64,000 bases of DNA from Anniella stebbinsi (GCA_029215795.1 JARDYH010000001.1:185263654-185327653), one strand, 5' to 3'. Counted from the stretch's first letter, positions 1 to 11,575 are shown. A program made the numbers and translations. Notes: generated by a model not told the origin, from the letters alone.

Positions 1-724
1 GAATGAGCATTAAAATGGCAAATCTGGTTCAATGTAAGTAAGTATAAAATTATGTATGTTGGATGAAAACTCCCAACTTCACACATACTGTGATAGGAAC
101 TGAGCTAGTGTCTGACTGAGATCTTGGAGCTGTGGTGGAGAGCTTAATGCAAATGTCAATCCATTTGTGGCTGCTGTGAAAAGGGCAAATTTCATCTTGG
201 GCATAATTAAAAAGCAATTGAAAATAAAACTGCTAGTATCATTCATACAAATTTTATACAAGTCTATATACAATTCTGTTGTGTGACCACACTTGGAAAA
301 CTGTATATTTAAAAAAGGCTATTGTAGATTTGCAAAAGGTGCAGAAACAGACAACTAATATGATAAAAAAAACTGGATCACCTCCTCTTTGAGGGAAGAT
401 TACAACATTTTGGTCTGTTTAGCTTAGGAAAAAAGTGAGTAAGAGAGATGTACAAAATTATGCATGGTCTGGAGAAAGTAAATAGGGATAACCCCCCCCT
501 TTCATAATACTAGAACCTGGGATCATGGTGGCTATATGTTACCCCCAGGATCAGAGACACTATACCTCTGTATCCTAGTTGTTGGGGAACGCGGGCAGGA
601 GGGTGCTGTGGCATGCATGTCCTTGTTTGGGGCTTTCCACAGGCAGCTGGTTGGCCATCGTGTGAGCAGAATACCAGACTAGATGAGCCCTTGTTCTGAT
701 CAAGCACAGTTCTTCTTATGTTTA
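1..724 (+). mobile_element. CR1-type LINE, 3' end (copy A, open at window edge)
   Basis: The first ~450 bases are a badly decayed C-terminal part of a non-LTR reverse transcriptase. The stretch near 245-300 still reads like the conserved 'YKSMVRPHLEYC' block seen intact in the copies at 9.4 kb and 63.6 kb. The remainder is 3'UTR with the family's late-UTR phrases (tggttggcc, gactagatg) and ends at a cttcttatgtt-type tail near 711-723. Frames are broken throughout, so it is a dead copy. The family name is from memory of amniote CR1 elements; the relation to the other copies here is read directly. Confidence 0.75.
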
Positions 725-737
725 GAGCAAAGGTCAG

Positions 738-1185
738 TTAAGTGGGATGTAATAGAAGTTTAGAAAATTATGCACAGCGTGGAGTAAGTAGATCATGATA
801 AATTTTTCATCTCTCATTACACTAGTAGCCCAGTGAAGCCTAATTTTGGGAGATTCAATGAAGCCTAATTTTGGGAGGACGAACAAAAGGAACCTATTTA
901 CACAGTACATAATCAAACTATGAAATTTGCTTCTATACTATAGGGGCAGCCATTACCATAGAAGGTTACAGAAATTCGTGGAGGATAAGAGGCTATCAGT
1001 GGCTACTGGTCATGATGACTATATAGAACATGCAGATTTCCAGGCAGCATTCTTGTGCATAACAGTTACTGGAGAGCAGGAGGAGATGGCTGGTAGGCAT
1101 TCCAGATAAGAGCCATTTGACTGGCCACTGTGGGAAACAGGAAGCTGGACTATGCCCTGATCTAGCAGGTGCTCTTCTTGTGATT
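738..1185 (+). mobile_element. CR1-type LINE 3'UTR (copy B)
   Basis: This is a second 3'UTR of the same family directly behind copy A. It has the same order of phrases as the 9.4-kb copy: a 'gaaaattatgcac' start, 'cacacagtacata', 'gaggataagaggctatcagtg', and a gctcttcttgtg end near 1171-1181. No reverse transcriptase is present, so it is strongly 5' truncated. It contains the local 25-bp tandem duplication at 834-877. Confidence 0.65.
834..877. repeat. 25-bp period tandem duplication
   Basis: The 19-base phrase tgaagcctaattttgggag occurs at 834 and again at 859, a 25-base period, inside the CR1 3'UTR. The other copies of the UTR in this window carry one such unit, so this is a local duplication after insertion. 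Confidence 0.85.
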
Positions 1186-1569
1186 CCAGTGGTCTCATGC
1201 TTCAAGTCTCTGTAGCTTTCCTTTCTTCTAAAGAGGGGGAGACCCATTTAGAACTTTACAGGAATATATGAAATAATTTTTCTGTCTTGGTAATACACTT
1301 GTGGGAGAAACCATGCACACATTTTGTTCAAAGCAGTTTCCTTTAAGTAGCTATCATTAAGAGTGTACAAGATAATGTTATTTAACTGTCTGAAATGTAC
1401 TGCAAGAAGGTCAAGCTTCTATTCACTGCAGGAAGTAAACTTTCTCACTGTGGAATATGACCTATTGCAGAACTCATAATATTTAAAACAGATGATATCC
1501 ATTTGAGTGTTTCAGAAGTTTTGGGGAGAAAAGACATTCAAATTAGCTTCTCTTTGTGTGTGTGTATAA
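1186..1569. other. unassigned intronic/intergenic DNA
   Basis: AT-rich sequence with no reading frame, splice-flanked exon or repeat that I recognise. A short TG-rich run lies at 1555-1566. Confidence 0.5.
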
Positions 1570-1924
1570 GGCTGCCTCTACAAGAGGCATTTAAAGCTCT
1601 TTCAAGGCGCATTAAAATTTTTACCTCTACAAGAACGAAGCGCAAATCGGGCGTAGAGGCGCTTTAAACATCCGATTATGCGCATTATCGAATGCGCGTT
1701 AAATAGTGAGTTTTATTTTGCTCCTGCCGTTAAAGCGCATTTTGACTATGTGAACAAGCGATTCTCCGCATTAACTACTTGTAAAGCGCATTTGAAACAA
1801 CCGGTAAGGTCACCCGTTGAGTGCTCAATTACCTCCTGCTACAAGCATTAACGATAAAGCGCTTCAGCGAATATGCACATAATCGGCTAACCAGGCGTCA
1901 AACAGAATCCATCTAGCGGGGGCC
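1570..1924 (+). mobile_element. 355-bp GC-rich non-autonomous element (copy 1)
   Basis: This block is clearly related to 28741-29095, is in the same orientation and is exactly the same length (355 bp). Both contain many gcgcat/gcgcatt words, the phrase gttaaatagtgag or gttaaatagcgac followed by ttttattttgctcc, and gtgaacaagcgatt. The ends are ggctgcctctacaag and a gcgggggcc terminus, forming weak terminal inverted repeats. No protein is encoded. I see no clear target-site duplication. It is probably a MITE-like element of unknown superfamily. Confidence 0.75.
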
Positions 1925-2524
1925 TTTGCTGTTTTCTCTCTTCAAAGCTTTAGTACCTCAAGTTAAGTACCTCAGTTCCTCAAATATCATGTCTGCTAGC
2001 CATTGAAATTTTAGCAAATTTATATTTTGACAGATCTGTAAGAAGCAATTATAGGACCTTGCACAAACCTCATGTTTAGCATCCAATTCACTTTCAGGAT
2101 AGGTGTTCATTTTGTGACAGGCAGTGTGACAGTTATAGTTTACTCGTGCCTCTGAGCTGGTTTTCTTATGCAGGAGCACGCTCATAACTAGCAGTAAGTA
2201 CTTAAAAGTCTGTAGCTGGATTACAGCATTAGCAGCTAAATCAAGGACCATGACTCCCTAAACACATCCATGTAAAGAAATCAAGGACAAGCATGCATAT
2301 ACATATTGAGTTAATTAGTATCCTCCACTGTATTGCTTAGGTTGAGCCATAAACCAAGCAGTGGGCAGAATGGAATGTCTAGTTCTCCTTCAGAGTGGAG
2401 CTTCAGAGCATGGGAAACCAGCAGCCTCTCCTTAGGCCATCAGCCAAGACTGCTGGATGTGACCCAAAAGTTGTCCTTGTGCTATGTTTAGAAGGCTTAA
2501 TAAACCAGTATGTTTCAAACGTCA
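1925..2524. other. unassigned DNA
   Basis: No recognisable gene or repeat. A 97-codon open frame on the minus strand (1958-2251) has no domain-like composition and is not supported by splice signals. Confidence 0.5.
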
Positions 2525-3247
2525 AGTAGCAAAGTTACAAGATGGGGGATACTTGGCTCAGCAATACTACAAGCGAGAAAGATCTTGGAATTGTTATAGA
2601 TCACAATATGAATATGAGCCAACAGTGTGATGTAGCTGCAAAAAAAGCAAATGCTGTTTTAGGATGCATTAATAGAAGTATAGCTTCCAAATCACGCGGG
2701 GTACTGGTTCCTCTCTGTTCGGCACTGGTTAGGCCTCATCTTGAGTATTGCATCCAGTTCTGGGCACCACACTTCAAGAAGGATGCAGACAAGCTGGAGC
2801 ATGTTCAGAGGAGGGCAGTGAGGATGATCAGGGGTCAGGAAACAAAGCCCTTTGAGGAGAGACTTAAAAAACTGGGCATGTTTAGCCTGGAGAAGAGAAG
2901 ACTGAGGGGAGACATGATAGCACTCTTCAAATACTTGAAAGGTTGTCACACAGAGGAGGGCCAGGATCTCTTCTCAATCAACCCAGAATGCAGGACACGG
3001 GATAATGGGCTCAAGTTACAGGAAGCCAGTTTCCAGCTGTACATCAGGAAAAAACTTCCTGGCTGTTAGAGCAATATGACAATGGAACCAATGACCTAGG
3101 GAGGTGGTGGGTTCTCCCACACTAGAGGCATTCAAGAGGCAGCTGGACAACCATCTGTCAGGGCTGCTTTAAGGTAGATTCCTGCATTGAGCAGAGGGTT
3201 GGACCCGATGGCCTTATAGGCCCCTTCCAACTCTACTATTCTATGAA
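2525..3247 (+). mobile_element. CR1 LINE, 5'-truncated, with the octamer-type 3' end
   Basis: A 5'-truncated CR1: an open RT tail (2542-3069) followed by a typical CR1 3'UTR ('ggcagctggacaaccatctg', 'ggttggacccgatggcc', 'ccttccaactctac') and an attctatga end near 3238-3246. That terminal octamer is the hallmark of CR1. It is a different subfamily from the cttcttatgtt copies at 1, 9.4, 16.5 and 63.6 kb. No flanking target duplication was found. Confidence 0.9.
2542..3069 (+). pseudogene. CR1 reverse transcriptase C-terminal fragment
   Basis: An open frame of about 175 codons, the longest uninterrupted CR1 coding remnant in the first half of the window. It begins within the thumb/connection region ('SEKDLGIVID'), continues through 'LVRPHLEYCIQFW', the basic 'LEHVQRRAVRMI' segment and 'LEKRRLRGDMIALFKYL', and ends at a natural-looking stop just before the 3'UTR. 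The catalytic palm motifs are missing because the element is truncated, so it cannot be active. The ATG at 2542 is incidental and simply the first methionine after truncation. Confidence 0.85.
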
Positions 3248-4225
3248 ATAACAGAACTTCCTTCCCAAAACCAGACATTTAGGAATGAAATAGTTACTGC
3301 TGTTCCTCTAGGGAAAAAGCAAGAGCCTTCTTTATATTTATTATTTATGTATTATTGCAGGCCCATAAGACCCCATTTCCAAAGGAGCAAAGTTTGCTCT
3401 AGAGCAGTATTTTTCAATTCTCTCCCCCCCCCTTTCTGAATGTATTGGATGGTTTGCACCCTATTGGTTTAACTACTGTGGAGAGGAAAGCCCCACCGAC
3501 ATTAAATCCCCTTCCTTCTGGAATTTATGTTTCCGTTTATTTGACCTCTTCCTCCCCACCCCACTGTATAATGATCTAGATGATAGGTGAGCAAAAGGAA
3601 GACCACAATCTGCTGGTATGTCTCTGAGTGATCTGCAGTAGATCTTCAAGGGTTTCTGACTCACCGAATGCACATCCCTGTAGAGAGAATGTTTCTTTTG
3701 TGGGCTGTTAGTTGTGGTTTCTCGTGGGAGAGTACAAGGAAGTGTGTGTGTGTGCATGTGTGTGCGTGTGTGTGTGTATGTGGTGGTGGTGGTGTTAGCT
3801 TCCAGCACAAGCTCTGATGGAAGCTAAGTTTGTGTGGACCGTAGCCAAGATGAAGGCTTGGCTTCTGCATATCAGCATACCTGATATGCTTGGTGTGTGT
3901 TTAAGATTATGTTGTGGTGGTGGCCATAACTGATCTGTTAACATGTGCCTGAAAATTCACTGGATAGCCTAGGGAGGGATGGGGATGCCCCCATAAGTGT
4001 GGTCATGGGTAGGGGAATGTATGGCATTTGGGGATTAACAGGTCAGCTGAAGAGAAGGGGGTTTAGACACCTGATGTCTATCCCCTCTTCTGGTTCTTCC
4101 CCTGATGAGATGGTTCCTGACTGCCTTACCAACTTCCTTTGGGTCTGGTGCTGCTGCTGCTGCTGAATACCAGGTCCAAAATAAAAAATAAAAAATCTAA
4201 ATAAAGTTCAAAATAAAATCTCCCC
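3248..4225. other. unassigned DNA with simple repeats
   Basis: No gene seen. It contains the TG-rich microsatellite at 3742-3794, a short GCT run near 4150-4165 and AT-rich sequence at 4170-4215. The long minus-strand open frames across 3473-3870 are products of the TG repeat. Confidence 0.5.
3742..3794. repeat. (TG)n/(GTG)n microsatellite
   Basis: TG dinucleotides interrupted by single CA/CG/TA steps, ending in a ggtggtggtggtg trinucleotide run. Confidence 0.95.
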
Positions 4226-5745
4226 CATTTGTGATTTAATTGTGGGTGAGAGGGGCAACCTGGTGTGCATTAGTGAGATGTGGTGGAGGAACTGGGAAGT
4301 GTTAGTCTCTCACAGCTTTGTCTTTTGGGGTATTTGGTGCAGCACCCACTCCAACTTGAGGGTTGGGGAGGGGTGGTTGCTGTGATCTACAGAGATTCTC
4401 TCTCCCTTGTTAGGCTTCCTGTCCATTCCTGTCCATTCGAGTGCCTATCTTGAGTGTTTGTATCTTACATTGGGTATCCAGGACAGATTATAGATTCTGC
4501 TGGTGTACCACCAACTTTGCTACTCATCAACCTCCCTGCCTGAACTGATGGAGATGGTCTCAGACTTACCGTTGAGATTTCCTAGGATGACGGCTCTGGG
4601 TGTCTTGGTCATATCACTTCCTGTTGAAGTTTAGATTCTCAGCAGTAGTTCCCCTCTGGAAGGGTGATGGATCCATTAAAATGTTCCGCCCTTGGAGGCT
4701 AATGGATTCTGATGGATTCCAGAGGGCTCTGGGGGATTTTCCTGCTAGTATGGTTGGTGGTCCTTTTGAACCTTGGATACTCGTGGAATACAGAGATGAC
4801 TAGGGCAGTTGACATAATTGCTCCCATGTGCCCTCTCCCTCTGAGTAGAGCCTACCCTACACCTGACCTGAGGACAATGAAGCAAGAGGGGAGACAATTA
4901 AAACATTAGTGGAGGAAGACTCCTGCCAAGTCTGACTGAACATAATTTAGAGCTCATTATAGAGCCTACCCTGTGGCGATGAGTGTGGCAGCATTGCATG
5001 TTCTCAGTGTCATCCAGAAGAACTTTTCTGAGTGGTTCATGGCCTTTTGCAATCTGGGCCAAGGAGAGAGATGGTGGAGCCCTCAGTAGCATCTGCTGTG
5101 ACAAGTTTGCATGGCATTTTGAAGATAAAGTCACTTGCATTCAACATGACTTGGACACTACAGTTCCACTGGGAGAGGTGTCCGGACCAATATCTGGTTC
5201 AGTTTTATTGGGTGTGTTTCAGTTGTTGAGTCCCAAGGATGTAGACAAGGTGCTTTGCTAAGTCCAGTCAACAATGTGTGTGCTTGACCCTTAGCTGCGA
5301 TGGCCAATTACATCTAGTAAGAAGGGGATGTCTACCTGGGTCCACAAGGTTATCAACTCCTCCCTGAGAGAGTGAGTGGCTGCGGCCACTTTAAAGGAGG
5401 CAGTTATTAGGCCACTCCTGAAAAAGCCTAACCTAGACCAAACGATGTTAGCAACTATAGGTTGCTTGCTAATATCCCCTTCTTGGGTGAGGTGCTTGAG
5501 CGGGTGGTTGCTGGTCAACTCTAGGCACTGTTGAATGAAACAGATTATCTTGATCCATTTCAATTGGACTTCAGGCCTGGTTTTGGAATGGAAACTGCAT
5601 CGGTTGCCCTGTGGGATGATGTTCGCAGTGAGAGGGATGGGGAAGTGTGACACTGTTGATTTTCTTGGACCTCTCAGTGGCTTTTGATACCATTGCCTAG
5701 GGTATCCTTCAGCAATTCAAGCACAAGGAGCCCCAGTGACTAATG
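4226..5745 (+). mobile_element. L2-type LINE, strongly decayed
   Basis: Pieces of the L2 ORF2 appear in order but in shifting frames. They are an endonuclease-like 'TETWWGG' segment near 4275, a 'SYHFLLKFRFSA' segment near 4606, linker sequence resembling the 14.4-kb copy (ggaggctaatggat), and RT blocks near 5390-5690 equivalent to 'EAVVRPLLKK', 'DPFQSGFRPGFGTETA' and 'LSAAFDTIDHG' of the 51-53 kb L2. Many stops and frameshifts show a long-dead copy. It ends abruptly inside the RT domain. Confidence 0.75.
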
Positions 5746-6023
5746 TCAGCAAACAAGTGAGTTAAGCAATTATACGAGGCAAAGGTAAGTGAAATTACTT
5801 AATTAGGTATTAAATTACCTCGGGTAGCCATTTATAATTCATAAATCGCAGCTGAAGCCTGAACAAGGGCACAGTGGAGAAAATCCCAGGGCTATAAGAC
5901 CTTACAAACTTATAGAAGAGAGCTAAATACTGGGAAATCCAGCAAGAACTTACAGCTCTTACAGCTTTGCACTAACATTCCTGAGTGCTTGAAAAGAACC
6001 ATAACCCCATGTTTTAACTAACC

Positions 6024-6210
6024 TAGGGTGACCAGATAAAATCCAGGTCAGAGCTCATGTAACTTTAACAGTTGTAGAGAAAAGGGAATTTCAGCCAGAG
6101 TCATTTGTATGCAATTAGTTCCTGGTGAAATTCCCTCTTCATCACAACAGTTAAAGGTGCAGGCACTATACTAGAGTGACCATATACAAGAGAAGGCAGG
6201 GCCCCTGCAA
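6024..6210 (+). mobile_element. hAT-like palindromic MITE, half copy (copy 1 of 5)
   Basis: It begins TAGGGTGACCAGATAAAATC and follows the left half of the 320-bp elements at 35093, 35720 and 59065 (aactttaacagttgtagag, aatttcagcc, gaaattccctcttcatcac). It then passes the central tagagtgaccatatac and stops at about 6210, with the right arm missing. Both the truncation and the match to full copies are read directly. Confidence 0.85.
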
Positions 6211-7534
6211 CTTTAACTGCAGTGTATTCAAACAATTATTACAAACTGAATTTACTTTTTAAATGTTTTGTTTTATTTGGTAACAAATGGAGCTACAAGC
6301 TCCTGAGCTGTAAGGAAAGCCTGGACTGTAAAGAACCTCTTTGGTTTTGCCAGTTTTTGAGGAACAGACAATCGATCCGAAGGGAGAGGCGGGTTATAAA
6401 TAATAATAATAATAATTATTATTATAAAAATGTTTTTTTAAAAAAACCTGGAAGAAACCATCAACGTTAGTAACAAACACTTGTTACGTACAAGAATGTG
6501 TTTTGTCATCCTAGTAGCATTTTTAAATGCATATTTCATTTGACAGTATTTCTCAGAAGAACTTGTAGTGTGGAAATGCCTCCATATGCTAGATGTTGGT
6601 CTCAGCATTTTCCTGAGGGGGGGGGAGGAGAAAAATAATTTAGTGGCTAGCTTGCAAGTAAACACTAAAGAATAAAGAATAAGATTAGTAGGAATTAAAT
6701 TATGATTTACATAAGGGTTATGAAAATAAACTAATGCAGCTAAAATGTGGTTTAATTTTCTGAAATCAGATAAATTGAAACTCTTACCTTGCAGTTAAGT
6801 ATACTTTCAGCTCCCTTTTGTTGCTCTGTACTTTCTTTCAGTCCTTTGTGGCCTAGACTAGCCAAGACGAGGGAACAGAACCACCCACAAGCGAAAAAGG
6901 AACTGAAACCTTTTTCCTTCTCTTGTGACAATGGCAGCGCCCCCTAGAGGCAGAAATGCATATTGCTTTTGTATTTGAGAGTTGTAGTCTCTCAGTTTGC
7001 AATCTAGGACTTGCTTGTCCTTGGTGCACAGAAATTGTAATAATCTGATACTGTAAATAGTTTTTAGAAATCATTTGGAGAAGTAATATATGAACACCTT
7101 GTCTTAAACATTTTATTCAACATGCTAAAAGAAAACATTCCATAATCCATTTTTTCTTCATTTTTTTCAATTTTCCAATTTTTGGGAAAAAAAACCAAAA
7201 AAGCCTTAGGAAAAGAACTGGTTTTTTTCTGAATTTTTCCGGTTTTTTTATGGGCCTTCACATCTCTAACTTCGGATCCCTTCCTATGGTCTAAATAAGG
7301 TAAGTATCCAAGTGGACTACAGGATGCTTCTCAGTTCAAGTGCAAATGCATGTAAATAAGTGCCCAGAGTAATGCAATGCCCAGATAGCCATTTTACATG
7401 CTAGGGAGGCTTAATATGAACGTAGTGTCAGACAATTGTTTTTCTAGTATAAAATTATTTACTTAATTTTATTACATTTATATTCTGCCTTTTTCTTCAT
7501 CTGAATGAGGCAGTCAACCAGTCTATAACTCAAT
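6211..7534. other. unassigned AT-rich DNA
   Basis: No gene recognised. It holds a (TAA)n-like run at about 6396-6424 and a poly-T/A-rich stretch at 7145-7245 in which short minus-strand open frames arise by composition. The segment near 7449-7510 (acatttatattctgcctttttctt) resembles the inverted tail of a LINE (ctataccgcc-type tails elsewhere here), but is too short to assign firmly. Confidence 0.45.
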
Positions 7535-7760
7535 GGCTCAATTCGGACGACACAATAAACAACTGGGGTGGGGAAAACAGTCGTCAGTTGTATTGACTAT
7601 CGTGTCATCCAAATGCTGCCATAGTCAACTCAGCGCTGATCCTCATCCACACCACAGTTGATTATTTATTACCATGTTGTGTGGGGAGTACCTCCTAGAT
7701 GAACAACTGTAAAGTTGTTTATTACCCCACCATTGACTATCGTGTCATCCGCATTGAGCC
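7535..7760. mobile_element. short inverted-repeat element (MITE-like)
   Basis: The left end ggctcaattcggacgacaca and the reverse complement of the right end (ggctcaatgcggatgacacg) match at most positions over about 30 bases. The interior also contains repeated gttgattatttattac and gttgtttattacc phrases in inverted order. It is non-coding. A related fragment with cggacgacacaataaccc occurs at 17450. Superfamily unknown and no clear target duplication. Confidence 0.6.
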
Positions 7761-8092
7761 TATGAGTTGATGTGTATGAGAGAACATGGCAATGTGTGTT
7801 TATCTTCTCTTTGTCTTTGTGCTGTAGGCTGTAAAAGGGGAAGCTTGTGTTTGTAATGGAGTTTTTTGCTTCCAAGAAAGCATGGAAATTATTTCCGCTA
7901 AAATAAATAGTGAAAATGTTTCTGTATTAGCATTATACATTGTTGACTCAGTGTGTGCATGTATGTTGAGTGTGAGTTCAGTATTGGAGGCAGAGTATGA
8001 GGCTCACTACAGATGGCTACCCCAGGGCCCATCATAGCCTTGACGTGACTGGGGCTGTGAGGACATCCGCATGTTGTGTGGTTGCATAGAGG
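7761..8092. other. unassigned DNA
   Basis: No recognisable gene or repeat. Confidence 0.45.
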
Positions 8093-8280
8093 GGCCATAG
8101 CCCAGCGTGAATAGAGCACGTGCTTTGCATACAGAAGGTTCTATCCCTGGCTCCTCCAGGCGGGCGAGGAAAAAATCCTGCCTGAAACTTTTGAGAGCGG
8201 CTGCTGCCAGTCGGGGTTGGCAATACTGGGCTAAATGGACCAAAGGCCTGAATTGGTATAAGGCAGCTTCCCCTGTCCAC
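8093..8280 (+). mobile_element. tRNA-derived SINE
   Basis: The head resembles a tRNA: an A-box-like tagcccagcgtga near 8098 and a B-box-like ggttctatccc at 8137-8147, preceded by agcacgtgctttgcatacag. It is followed by a tRNA-unrelated body (cctgcctgaaac, gctgctgccagtc, gggctaaatggacca) and a ggtataaggcagcttcc end. This layout is that of a widespread squamate/amniote tRNA-SINE with a MIR/L2-like tail (from memory). Both boxes carry mutations, so it is an old copy and not a functional tRNA gene. Confidence 0.8.
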
Positions 8281-9390
8281 TCATGGTTCTCTGTGGAATG
8301 GGAGGGGTCTCTGGAACAAGAGGATGTGGTGGGTCCAAACAAAGGCGTGCTTTCATGTGGCTGTGTGATTTCCCTACTCCTTCCATTACATGTACAATCT
8401 TAAAGCTCATATGCCTCAGTTATTCTTTTCTGTGGTATGGGTTGCTGGCTGTTGGAGATTCAGAGATGGCTCTGCCTCCTGTGGTCCCCTTGGCCCCACC
8501 TCTGCTGACCTGTCCCCGCCTCACCAGTCAGATTGGTCACCAGCCACCATTGAGTTCAAGAACATCTTAAAGGACATGCCAGTGTGACACTGCAATTCAA
8601 GGGATCTGCCTCCTGCTGCCACACCAAACATACAGAATGGTTAACTGAATGGCAGTTAAAGAAAAATTGACGTTAAGCAATCAAGGGCCCTGACTGGACC
8701 TGTGGCCCAGTTTGTATGTCATGCCTACCTTGCATTTATTTAAACCTGGGGTAGGTAACATGGTGTCTGGGCATCCTGGACAGTTTCTCAAATTGCCAAA
8801 TTGCCAAATGTGCCCATGGACCCATTCAGGTTGTCTATGCCTGGTTTATAGCCTAAGTAGTTATGAATGAGCGGAGTGAGCTAGTGAGCTAGCTGGCTGG
8901 CCACCCACTCCCACTGAGCTTTGTCACTGGATTGTTTTTATGCCATCCAAACCCAGAATTCTAGGCCGTTGGGGGAGAAACTGATGGGAATTATTTGGTA
9001 TTGATATTTCTTGTTAATCAGGCAGCTAGCAAAGAAAAAAAAAAAGGCAGAACAGAATGAGTGTTTGCCAGTCCCACATGCACATGAGGCTAAAGGGAGG
9101 GAGGAAGGGAGGGAGAGAGACTACACCCTTCTTTAATGAAGGAAAAGGGTAAATGGTTTACTCACAAAATTCTTGCATAAAAATGCAGGTACTATAGTTT
9201 CATACAGAGTTTGTTCAGTCCATTTTTGTGTGTTCTAAAACACTGGCAGGTGTGAAAGAGATCAGACGCATACTCCCAGCAATGGAGGAGCTCACAGAGA
9301 GAGGAGAGAGGAAGGATAGGAGTGAGCAGCGCTCAGCAAACCACCATTTTGCGCAAAATGGCAGGTTATTAAAGGGACTTTTATGTAAAT
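8281..9390. other. unassigned DNA with a short shared repeat
   Basis: Contains 8762-8819, whose tttctcaaattgccaaat/gtgcccatg phrases recur at 10677-10720 next to a similar 'ggtgtc..gg' context, so both are pieces of one unnamed repeat. Nothing else is recognised; purine-rich runs occur at 9035-9055 and 9095-9120. Confidence 0.45.
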
Positions 9391-9990
9391 GGCAGTCCTA
9401 AAGCAGCTTTTAGTAAGCATATAGAACAACATGTCCTACTGAAAAAGAATCAACACAGCTTCCACAAAGGCAAGTCCTGTCTAATTAATCTTTTAGAATT
9501 CGTTGAGAGTGTCAACAAACATGTAGACAAGGGTGACAATGACACCAAATTATTTAAGTTTGTTAAAATAAAGAGGGATTGTGAGGAGCTCCAAAGGGAT
9601 CTCTCCAAGCTGGGACAGTGGGCATTCAAATGGCAGATGCTGTTCAATGTAAGCAAGTGTAGGGTGATGCATGTCGGAGCAAAAAACAACAACAACCCCA
9701 ACTTCAAGTATAACCTGATGGGATTTGAGCTGGCGGTGGCCAAACAAGAAAGAGATCTTGGAGTTATGGTGGACAGCTTGATGAAAATGTTAACCCAGTG
9801 TGCGACTACTGCAAAGAAGGCAAACTCAATATTAGACATTATTAGAAAAAGAATTGAGAATAAAATGTCCAGTATCATATTGCCTTTATACAAATCTATG
9901 GTGCGACCACACTTAGAATACTGTGTACAGAACTGGTCACTGCACCTAAAAAGATATAAATGTGGAAAAAGGGCAGAAAAGGGCAACTAA
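9391..9990 (+). pseudogene. CR1 reverse transcriptase fragment, internally deleted
   Basis: One open frame runs from about 9391 to the stop at 9988-9990. Residues encoded at 9430-9530 ('NQHSFHKGKSCLINLLEF', 'VDKGD') belong to the RT fingers/palm. At about 9537 they join 'DNDTKLF', which is normally the tail of the catalytic Y-A-D-D box. The intervening ~100 or more residues, and the first catalytic Asp, are missing. After that the thumb and C-terminal part is continuous ('FNVSKCRVMHVGAK', 'KQERDLGVMVDS', 'MVRPHLEYCVQNW'). The copy at 63.57 kb begins at the same DDTKLF point. Confidence 0.85.
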
Positions 9991-10530
9991 AATTATCGAG
10001 AGACCAGAGTATCTCCCCTATGAGGGAAGGTTACAACAGCTGGGATTGTTTAGCTTGGAAAAAAAGTAAGAGAAGACATGATAGAGGTGTACAAAATTAT
10101 GTAAGATGTGGAGAAGGTGGAGAAGGAGACATTGTTCTCCTTCTTCCATAATAGTAGAACCCAAAGGGGTCATCATCCCATGAAGCTGATTGCTGGGAGA
10201 TTCAGGAGAGATAAAAGGAAGGGCTTCTTCACACAGTACATAGTTTAACTATGGAATTCACTACTACAAGATGTAGTGATGGTCACCAATTTGGATAGCT
10301 TTAAAAGGGGGTTAGATAAATTCCTGGAGGAGAAAGCTATCAATGGCTACTAGCCCTGATGGCTATGTGCTACCTCCAGTATCCAAGACAGTAAGGCTGT
10401 GGGAGGAAGCTGCTGCATCATGTCCTGCTTTGTTGGTCCCTGGCCGACACTGGTTGACCACTGTGTGAATAGAGTGCTGGACTAGATGGACCCTCAGTCT
10501 GATCCAGCATGGCACTTCTTAGGTTCTTAT
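9391..10530 (+). mobile_element. CR1-type LINE with internal deletion (copy C)
   Basis: RT coding sequence (9391-9990) is followed by a complete 3'UTR of the cttcttatgtt subfamily ('ctatcaatggctactagccc', 'gagtgctggactagatggac', 'ctgatccagcatgg') ending at about 10530. It is the best-preserved copy of this subfamily in the window. Within the coding part the N-terminal palm segment is joined directly to the region after the catalytic DD, so the middle of the RT has been deleted. Confidence 0.88.
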
Positions 10531-10726
10531 TTATGCAAGATTATAGACATGAATGGTTCTGGGAGCTGAACAGGGGCAGGTAAGAGGTGGAGGTCCAGTG
10601 AACGGTGCATAGGGGTAATTCTTAATTACTTGTCCATTGTGATTAGCCATGCCTCCCATGGAAACCATTTTGTAGTGGTGTCCAGGACAGATTCTCAAAT
10701 TGCCAAATGTGCCCATGCCTACCCCT

Positions 10727-10772
10727 GATCTATGGAATTATAGAATTGTACAGTTAGAAGGGCCCCAACAAA
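10727..10772 (-). mobile_element. CR1 3' tail remnant
   Basis: The phrase tggaattatagaattgtaca plus gttagaagggcccc is the reverse complement of a decayed CR1 terminus (compare 36249 and 14662). Very short. Confidence 0.5.
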
Positions 10773-10775
10773 TCA

Positions 10776-11060
10776 TCATTGTCATTATCATTATCATAAA
10801 TTACATTTCTATACCGCCCAATAGCTTAAGATCTCTGGGTAGTTTACAAAGGTTCTAAACATAAAAAATGTAATATGCAAAATTTAAAAACATTAAAAAA
10901 CACACAACAGACAATATGCACAGAGACAGCATATATCTAAAAACAACTTGAACAATCAGCCAAACCGCAAAACAAATACAGGTTCAATTAAAACTCATCA
11001 TGTGCTGCCTAATGCCTAGGAAAAGAGAAGAGTCTTGACCTTGTGTTGAAAAAAAAAATG
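10776..11060 (-). mobile_element. L2 LINE 3'UTR tail
   Basis: It starts with an AT-rich simple tail, then aaattacatttctataccgc and ccaatagcttaagatctctg. This is the reverse complement of the L2 terminus at 53510-53573 and parallels the minus-strand tails at 33400 and 39260. Only 3'UTR remains. Confidence 0.75.
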
Positions 11061-11575
11061 AGCTCAAAACCTTGCTCTAATGCAGGCTGTCTTGTATATA
11101 AAATGCCCTCACAATATACTTGCCCAAGATTTCATTATACTTTTTCAATTTCATAAAGGAGGATGATACTATGAATTCACAAGGACATATAATATACATA
11201 TTATAGAGCTTCAGTCATGGCCCTATGTTAAGGGTGAGTCTGGTGAATCACATTCTGCCATTACAACCAGAAATAAACTTTGATGAGTGCCCACCAGCAG
11301 ATGGGCAGTTATAGTCTGATTACATGGTCTTGTATGGGGTTCATTTTGTAGTAACATTTCCCCATGAGTACATCGTTTTTTGAGAAACAGGATGCCATCT
11401 TAGGTAAGGGAGAAGGTGTAGTATGTGTTGTGCACCAGAAGAAGTATAAGGTATTTGTAGGTTTTGAAAAAAAAAACTTTATTTTCACTCCTTGTGATTT
11501 ACTCTTGGGTAAGTGGGTATAATATTGTGTCCTCAATTGGCTATAAAGGAAAGATGGTTTAAAATGCTTTATCTA
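11061..11575. other. unassigned DNA
   Basis: No gene or repeat recognised. Confidence 0.4.

Noticed and set aside
8093..8170. tRNA-like sequence with A- and B-box words
   Set aside because: It continues into a SINE body and tail, the boxes are mutated, and no full cloverleaf can be drawn. It is part of a SINE, not a tRNA gene.
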